A DNA stretch of 64,000 bases. Origin: Deltaproteobacteria bacterium (GTDB lineage: Bacteria > Myxococcota > Myxococcia > Myxococcales > 40CM-4-68-19). The notes below the pieces were generated by a model. The model made no database searches and had not been told where the DNA came from. It worked only from the letters and a program-made list of their open reading frames with translations. Shown piece after piece: positions 60,146-64,000 of the stretch (positions within the stretch are counted from its first letter, which is position 1; every line of letters begins with the position of its first letter). The translations under genes were made by a program, and so were the position numbers. Location of the stretch: positions 1 to 64,000 of the forward strand of contig VBKI01000049.1 of assembly GCA_005879535.1 (NCBI GenBank), read 5' to 3'.

Positions 60146-61042
60146 GTGGCCGACCAGATCCTCACGATGGAGGCGCCTGCCTCCGGGATCCGCCTTTCGG
60201 TCTGCATCGCCACCGCGCTCTCCCGCGAGGCCGCGGCGCGCCACGGTCTCGCTCCGGGAAGCGCCGCAGCGCTCGCCCAGGGACTGACGGCAGGGCTGCT
60301 GCTCGCGGCGTACGAGGAAGCTCGCGTCGACGTGCAACTCGAGTGCAACGGACCCCTGCGCGGCCTCCTGGTGGACGGAGACGAGACCGGCGCGGTGCGC
60401 GGCCTGGTCCGGGTAACGACGCTCGAAGGGCCGCCGCGGACGCCTCGGCCGTCGCGCTTCGATCCCCGGCCCTTGCTGGCAGCGCCGCACGACGAGCGCG
60501 CCGGGATGATCTCCGTCCTGCGCGCGCCCCGCGGCCCAGAGAGCGCGCATCGCGCGGCATACCCGTTTGCCGGCGCCGATCTCGGCGCGGCGCTCACGCT
60601 CTTTCTCCGCTCCGAGCGCGAGGAGGGCGGGGAGATGGCGCTCGAGGTCCTCTGCTCCCAGGACGATCCCCTCGCCAGCGTCGCGGGAGTGCTGGTTGCG
60701 GCGCTTCCGGGCGCCGACGCCGAGCGGGCGCGCGTTCTGGGCAAGCCGCTGCGACAGGGCGCCCTCTGCACGGCGCTTGCGTCGGCCGATGGTGCATCCG
60801 GCCTGGCCCATGCGCTGTTGCACTCGCTCGATCCCGGACCGCTGCGGCGGATCTCCGCGCTGGAGCCACGGTTCGGTTGCCGCTGCTCGCGCGAGCGCGT
60901 GACCCGCGCGCTGAAATCGGTCGGCGCTCTCGAGCTGCGGGAGATGGCGGACGAGGACGGCGGCGCGCGCCTCACCTGTGATTTCTGCGGCGCGGATTAC
61001 CGGTTCACCCCCGCCGAGCTCCTGGAGATCGCTCAACCCTGA
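60146..61042 (+). CDS. hslO: Redox-regulated chaperone Hsp33
   Basis: GTG at 60146 gives 298 residues. The N-terminal domain has ARHGLAPGSAAALAQGLTAG then LLLAAYEEARVDVQLECNGP, typical of Hsp33. The C-terminal zinc redox switch is CRCSRERV (CxC) with CDFCGADYRF (CxxC), complete. Hsp33 becomes an active holdase when oxidative stress and heat remove its zinc. The 3' end overlaps the convergent ECF sigma gene by 10 bases. Its location near no other stress genes gives no extra hint of regulation. Confidence 0.9.
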   Translation: MADQILTMEAPASGIRLSVCIATALSREAAARHGLAPGSAAALAQGLTAGLLLAAYEEARVDVQLECNGPLRGLLVDGDETGAVRGLVRVTTLEGPPRTPRPSRFDPRPLLAAPHDERAGMISVLRAPRGPESAHRAAYPFAGADLGAALTLFLRSEREEGGEMALEVLCSQDDPLASVAGVLVAALPGADAERARVLGKPLRQGALCTALASADGASGLAHALLHSLDPGPLRRISALEPRFGCRCSRERVTRALKSVGALELREMADEDGGARLTCDFCGADYRFTPAELLEIAQP

Positions 61043-61569
61043 ACCAGCTTCTTCAGCTTTTGCACCGCATGGTGGAAGTTGACCTTCGCGTTCACTTCGG
61101 TGATCCCCAGGGTGCTGGCGATCTCCGCGAAAGGCAGATCGCCGTCGATGCGCAGCAGCAGCACTTCGCGTTGGCGGCGCGGCAGCTGCGCCACCGCGGA
61201 GCGGACGGCCCTTTGCCTCTGGGCGGCGGCGATCCGTTCTTCCACGTCGGGCGCGGTGGGCTCCGCCTCGCGCTCCTGCGCCTCGTCCGATCGATCGAAC
61301 CGGGCCATGTCCCGGAGGTGGTTCTTCGCCAGGTTCACCACGATGCGGAACAGCCAGGACTTGAACGATCCGCCGCGCCATCCCACGGCGCGGTTGCTGG
61401 CGTTGATGAACGCGCGCTGCGCCAGATCCTCGGCGTCGTCTCCGTCCCGCGCGAAGCGCCGCGCGATGGCGAGAACCGGCCGCTGGTAGCGCCGCACGAG
61501 GGTTTCGAACGCCCTGGAGTCCCCGGCGCGGAACGCGGCCAGCAGCTCGGAGTCGCTCGGGTCACCCAT
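61033..61569 (-). CDS. ECF sigma factor
   Basis: The product has 178 residues. Region 2 is RAFETLVRRYQRPVLAIARR with DDAEDLAQRAFINASNRAV (the DxEDlaQ.aF signature), then FKSWLFRIVVNLAKNHLRDM. Region 4 is QLPRRQREVLLLRIDGDLPF then AEIASTLGITEVNAKVNFHH. The linker is acidic. No anti-sigma gene is adjacent, since the downstream neighbour is hslO on the opposite strand, so its control is not visible here. An autoregulatory promoter upstream of 61569 could not be recognised. Confidence 0.9.
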   Translation of the reverse strand: MGDPSDSELLAAFRAGDSRAFETLVRRYQRPVLAIARRFARDGDDAEDLAQRAFINASNRAVGWRGGSFKSWLFRIVVNLAKNHLRDMARFDRSDEAQEREAEPTAPDVEERIAAAQRQRAVRSAVAQLPRRQREVLLLRIDGDLPFAEIASTLGITEVNAKVNFHHAVQKLKKLVQG

Positions 61570-61694
61570 CCGACGGGCCTACCCTTAGAACGCATCCGGT
61601 AATCTGTACAGTCTCAAACCATACCCGCAGAGCTGCACTTCGTGAGGCAGCGGCCGATTGACGCACGAAAAAGCGAGCGATACTTCCGGACGCC

Positions 61695-62972
61695 ATGCTC
61701 GACCTGAAGTGGGTTGTGGCGAACCTGGACGAGGTGCGCCGGCGGCTTCTGACCCGCGGCGCCGCGGGGGCGGAGGCGCTCGCGCCCATCGAGGCCCTCG
61801 CCTCCGAACGGCGGCAGCTCATCCAGTCGAGCGAAACGCAGCGCGCCGAGCAGCGGAAGGCGTCGGAGCAGATGCGCACGCTCAAAGGGGAAGAGCAGGC
61901 GCAGCTTCGCGCGCGGCTCAAGGCCCTGTCCGACGAGGTGAAGGAAAAGGACGCGCGGCTCAAGGAGGTGGAGGAGCGGATCGAGCGCGCCCTCCTCAAC
62001 GTCCCCAACCTGCCCCACGAGACGGTGCCACCGGGCACCTCGGAGCGCGACAACCAGGTGGTCCGGGCGTGGGGCGACAAACCCGGGCTGGCCTCGCCCC
62101 GGGAGCATACGGAGATCGGCGAGAAGCTCGGCCTGCTGGATTTCGAGCGCGCGGCGAAGGTGTCCGGGGCCCGTTTCGTCTTCTACCGCGGCGCCCTCGC
62201 GCGCCTGGAGCTCGCGGTCGTGCAACTCTTCCTCGACTCGGCACGAGAACGCGGCTATCTCGAGCTGCTGCCCCCTTATCTGGTCAACGCGGAATCGATG
62301 CGCGGCACCGGCCAGCTTCCGAAGTTCGAGGAGGACCTTTTCAAGACGACGGCCGGCTACTACCTGATTCCCACGGCGGAAGTGCCGGTGACGAACTACC
62401 ACCGTGACGAGATCCTCGATGCGGCGCAGCTTCCATTGAAGTACTGCGCCTTCTCTCCCTGTTTCCGCAGCGAGGCAGGAAGCTACGGCAAGGACACGAA
62501 AGGGATCATCCGGCAACACCAGTTCCACAAGGTGGAGCTGGTCCGCTTCGAAAAACCGGAGAACGCGCACGCCGCGCTCGAGGAGCTGGTGCGCGACGCC
62601 CAGGCGCCGCTGGAGAAGCTGGGCCTTCACCACCGGGTCGTGCTCCTTTGCACGGCAGATCTGGGATTCTCGTCGGAGAAGACGTACGACCTGGAGGTCT
62701 GGCTTCCCGGCCAGAACGCTTATCGCGAGATCAGCTCGTGCTCGACGTGCGGCGACTTCCAGGCGCGGCGCGCGCAGATCCGTTTTCGCCCCGCGCCGGG
62801 CGAAAAGCCGCGCCTCGTTGCGACCCTCAACGGGAGCGGTCTCGCCGTCGGACGGACGGTCGTCGCCATCCTCGAGAACGGACAGCAGGCCGACGGAAGC
62901 GTCGTCCTCCCCGAGGCCATCCGTCCGTATATGGGCGGACTCGCGCGCCTGAATGTCGCAGCGCCGGGGTAG
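61695..62972 (+). CDS. serS: Seryl-tRNA synthetase
   Basis: The product has 425 residues, the normal size. The N-terminal coiled-coil arm (about residues 25-105) and the class II core are both present: [20 protein letters not shown] (TxE loop), [20 protein letters not shown] then FHKVE (motif 2), [13 protein letters not shown], and [20 protein letters not shown] (motif 3). It charges tRNA-Ser and also tRNA-Sec, which matters because a selenoprotein gene is in this window. It is followed by a cupin gene after about 50 bases. Confidence 0.96.
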   Translation: MLDLKWVVANLDEVRRRLLTRGAAGAEALAPIEALASERRQLIQSSETQRAEQRKASEQMRTLKGEEQAQLRARLKALSDEVKEKDARLKEVEERIERALLNVPNLPHETVPPGTSERDNQVVRAWGDKPGLASPREHTEIGEKLGLLDFERAAKVSGARFVFYRGALARLELAVVQLFLDSARERGYLELLPPYLVNAESMRGTGQLPKFEEDLFKTTAGYYLIPTAEVPVTNYHRDEILDAAQLPLKYCAFSPCFRSEAGSYGKDTKGIIRQHQFHKVELVRFEKPENAHAALEELVRDAQAPLEKLGLHHRVVLLCTADLGFSSEKTYDLEVWLPGQNAYREISSCSTCGDFQARRAQIRFRPAPGEKPRLVATLNGSGLAVGRTVVAILENGQQADGSVVLPEAIRPYMGGLARLNVAAPG

Positions 62973-63021
62973 GTATTTCGCCGCCTTGTCCTGCCGGCGC
63001 ACCGTGCGAACCCTCGCTCGC

Positions 63022-63405
63022 ATGGCAGAAGCATCCGGACTCGAATCGCGTGACGTCCGTCACATGCCCCGGCGAGTGGAGAAGCCGTGGGGCTACGAGC
63101 TGATCTGGGCGCACGCGGAAAGCTACGTAGGAAAAATCCTCCACATCAAAGCGGGTCACGCGCTGAGCCTGCAATACCACCGCGTGAAGGACGAGACCGT
63201 CCACCTCCTCTCCGGAGCGATGCGGTTCGAGTACGATCGCGGCGAGGGAAGATCCGACGTCATCCTGCGGGCCGGAGAATCCGTCCGCATTCGCCCCGGC
63301 ATGGTCCATCGGATGGTCGCGCTCAGCGACTGCGATGTCCTCGAGGCGAGCACTCCGCAACTCGACGACGTCGTCCGCCTGGAAGATCGCTACGGTCGCA
63401 AGTGA
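63022..63405 (+). CDS. Mannose-6-phosphate-isomerase-like cupin
   Basis: The ATG at 63022 gives 127 residues; ATG 63064 is also possible. The single cupin fold is clear: RVEKPWGYELIWAHAESYVG, ILHIKAGHALSLQYHRVKDE (metal-binding HxxxxxE pattern) and VRIRPGMVHRMVAL (second His). This matches the C-terminal cupin of type II phosphomannose isomerases, standing alone. It may act on sugar-nucleotide or sugar-phosphate substrates. The next gene's ATG overlaps its stop by one base. Confidence 0.85.
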   Translation: MAEASGLESRDVRHMPRRVEKPWGYELIWAHAESYVGKILHIKAGHALSLQYHRVKDETVHLLSGAMRFEYDRGEGRSDVILRAGESVRIRPGMVHRMVALSDCDVLEASTPQLDDVVRLEDRYGRK

Positions 63406-64000
63406 TGGAGGGCAGCCGGGCAGAGGCGATTGCGCTTCCCGTCGCGCGGCCCGCGTTCGCCGCGCAGGAGCTCGTCTGGCCGCTGCTCATCGCTCTCTCC
63501 ACGGTTGCGGCCATCGCGCCGCTGTGGACGAGCGAGCTCTTGCCCTACCAGGACGCGCCCGAGCACATCGCGGCGGTGCGCATCCTTGCCGACTTCCACG
63601 CGCCGGGACCCGCCTTCGACAAGTGGTTCGAGATCGATCTCCGGCGGCTCGAGTACCTCGGCTTCTATCTGCCTGCCGCCGCGATCGCGAAGATCACGGG
63701 AGCCGATGCGGCCGTGCGGATCATGCTCTCGCTGATCGCGGCGGCGACCTCCGCTGCGTTCTGGATGTTCCTCGGCTCCTTCGGACGCGATCGGCGCCTT
63801 GCCGTCTTCGCGCCGGCGGTGTTCCACACCGTTCCCCTCTATCTGGGCTTCTTCAACTTCATCGAGTCGATCCCGCTTGCGCTCGTCCTCGTCGCGCTGA
63901 CCGAGCGCGAGCTGCGCGGCGCCTCGCTGCGGCGGGCCGCATGGATTGCCGCCGGCGGAGCCGCGCTCCTCTGGCTGCATCCCAGCGGGGTGGCATTCGC
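63405..64000 (+). CDS. Multi-spanning membrane protein, GT-C glycosyltransferase-like (cut by window end)
   Basis: The ATG at 63405 overlaps the cupin stop (TGATG), and the frame is open to the window end (198 residues seen). It starts with a short polar part, then a hydrophobic helix (LLIALSTVAAIAPLW). A loop, ELLPYQDAPEHIAAVRILAD, follows; its 'lPy.DapeH' pattern is like the acidic first loop of GT-C transferases. More helices follow (IMLSLIAAATSAAFWMFLGS, LALVLVALTERELRG). It would use lipid-linked sugars at the membrane. The rest of the gene lies outside the window. Confidence 0.75.
   Translation, partial: MEGSRAEAIALPVARPAFAAQELVWPLLIALSTVAAIAPLWTSELLPYQDAPEHIAAVRILADFHAPGPAFDKWFEIDLRRLEYLGFYLPAAAIAKITGADAAVRIMLSLIAAATSAAFWMFLGSFGRDRRLAVFAPAVFHTVPLYLGFFNFIESIPLALVLVALTERELRGASLRRAAWIAAGGAALLWLHPSGVAF

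Noticed and set aside
1-64000. CRISPR arrays, rRNA genes or a replication origin
   Set aside because: I saw no regularly spaced repeats, no rRNA-like conserved stretches and no cluster of DnaA-box-like sites. Only one complete tRNA was found.

Overview
The window looks like a chromosomal piece of a high-GC deltaproteobacterium-type organism, most likely Myxococcota (inference). Supporting signs are the GC-rich codon use, Asp/Ala/Gly-rich linkers behind lipoprotein signals, FHA and NtrC-type sigma-54 activators, a very large TPR protein, a TamA/TamB-like pair, and peptidoglycan recycling and outer-membrane genes scattered among many lipoproteins.

Layout. (1) Bases 1 to about 2,900 are a lower-GC accessory zone of wreckage: a frameshifted small gene, two small exported proteins, an Rhs core fragment, a 63-bp repeat present twice, and the 3' end of an IS3-family element. 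(2) Bases 2,968 to 13,456 are bounded by a 46-bp copy of the 3' end of tRNA-Asn and by the complete tRNA-Asn gene, as expected of an element integrated at that tRNA. Inside are a two-gene cassette in which both genes carry single-base frameshifts, a beta-propeller lipoprotein, a 49-aa membrane protein, a decayed tyrosine integrase with a small internal inversion, an antitoxin tail, a DHFR/RibD-like gene lacking its start codon, a beta-helix lipoprotein, an exported amidase and a UvrD fragment. Two further repeats inside the island share 12 bp with the tRNA 3' end, suggesting stepwise accretion. (3) From 13.5 kb to the end the sequence is dense, mostly intact core genome.

Core blocks. Peptidoglycan recycling (LD-carboxypeptidase, Mpl) leads into an inositol monophosphatase, with Pal convergent. 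A YggX-like gene precedes a radical SAM protein whose reading frame continues through an in-frame TGA into a Cys-Sec-Ala-Glu-Pro tail followed by a SECIS-like hairpin. Then come an ATP-grasp protein, an FHA sigma-54 activator, SpeA, an RlmN-like enzyme, an AsmA protein, MsrPQ and an NtrC-type regulator.

The most unusual locus is 31.1 to 36.9 kb. A -24/-12 (sigma-54) promoter-like element precedes a radical SAM/SPASM peptide maturase. Then follow a 27-aa peptide gene with its own ribosome binding site, a DppA-like lipoprotein and a periplasmic-sensor histidine kinase, all on the minus strand. The kinase converges on the NtrC-type regulator. I read this as a candidate self-regulated RiPP or peptide-sensing circuit.

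The last 20 kb carry a metallophosphoesterase, an NFACT-domain protein with a 27-aa Lys/Arg-rich peptide gene upstream, a TamA/TamB-like pair, envelope sugar and lipid genes, Hsp33, an ECF sigma factor, SerS, and a membrane protein cut by the window edge. All identifications are from reading the sequence; no database search was run.
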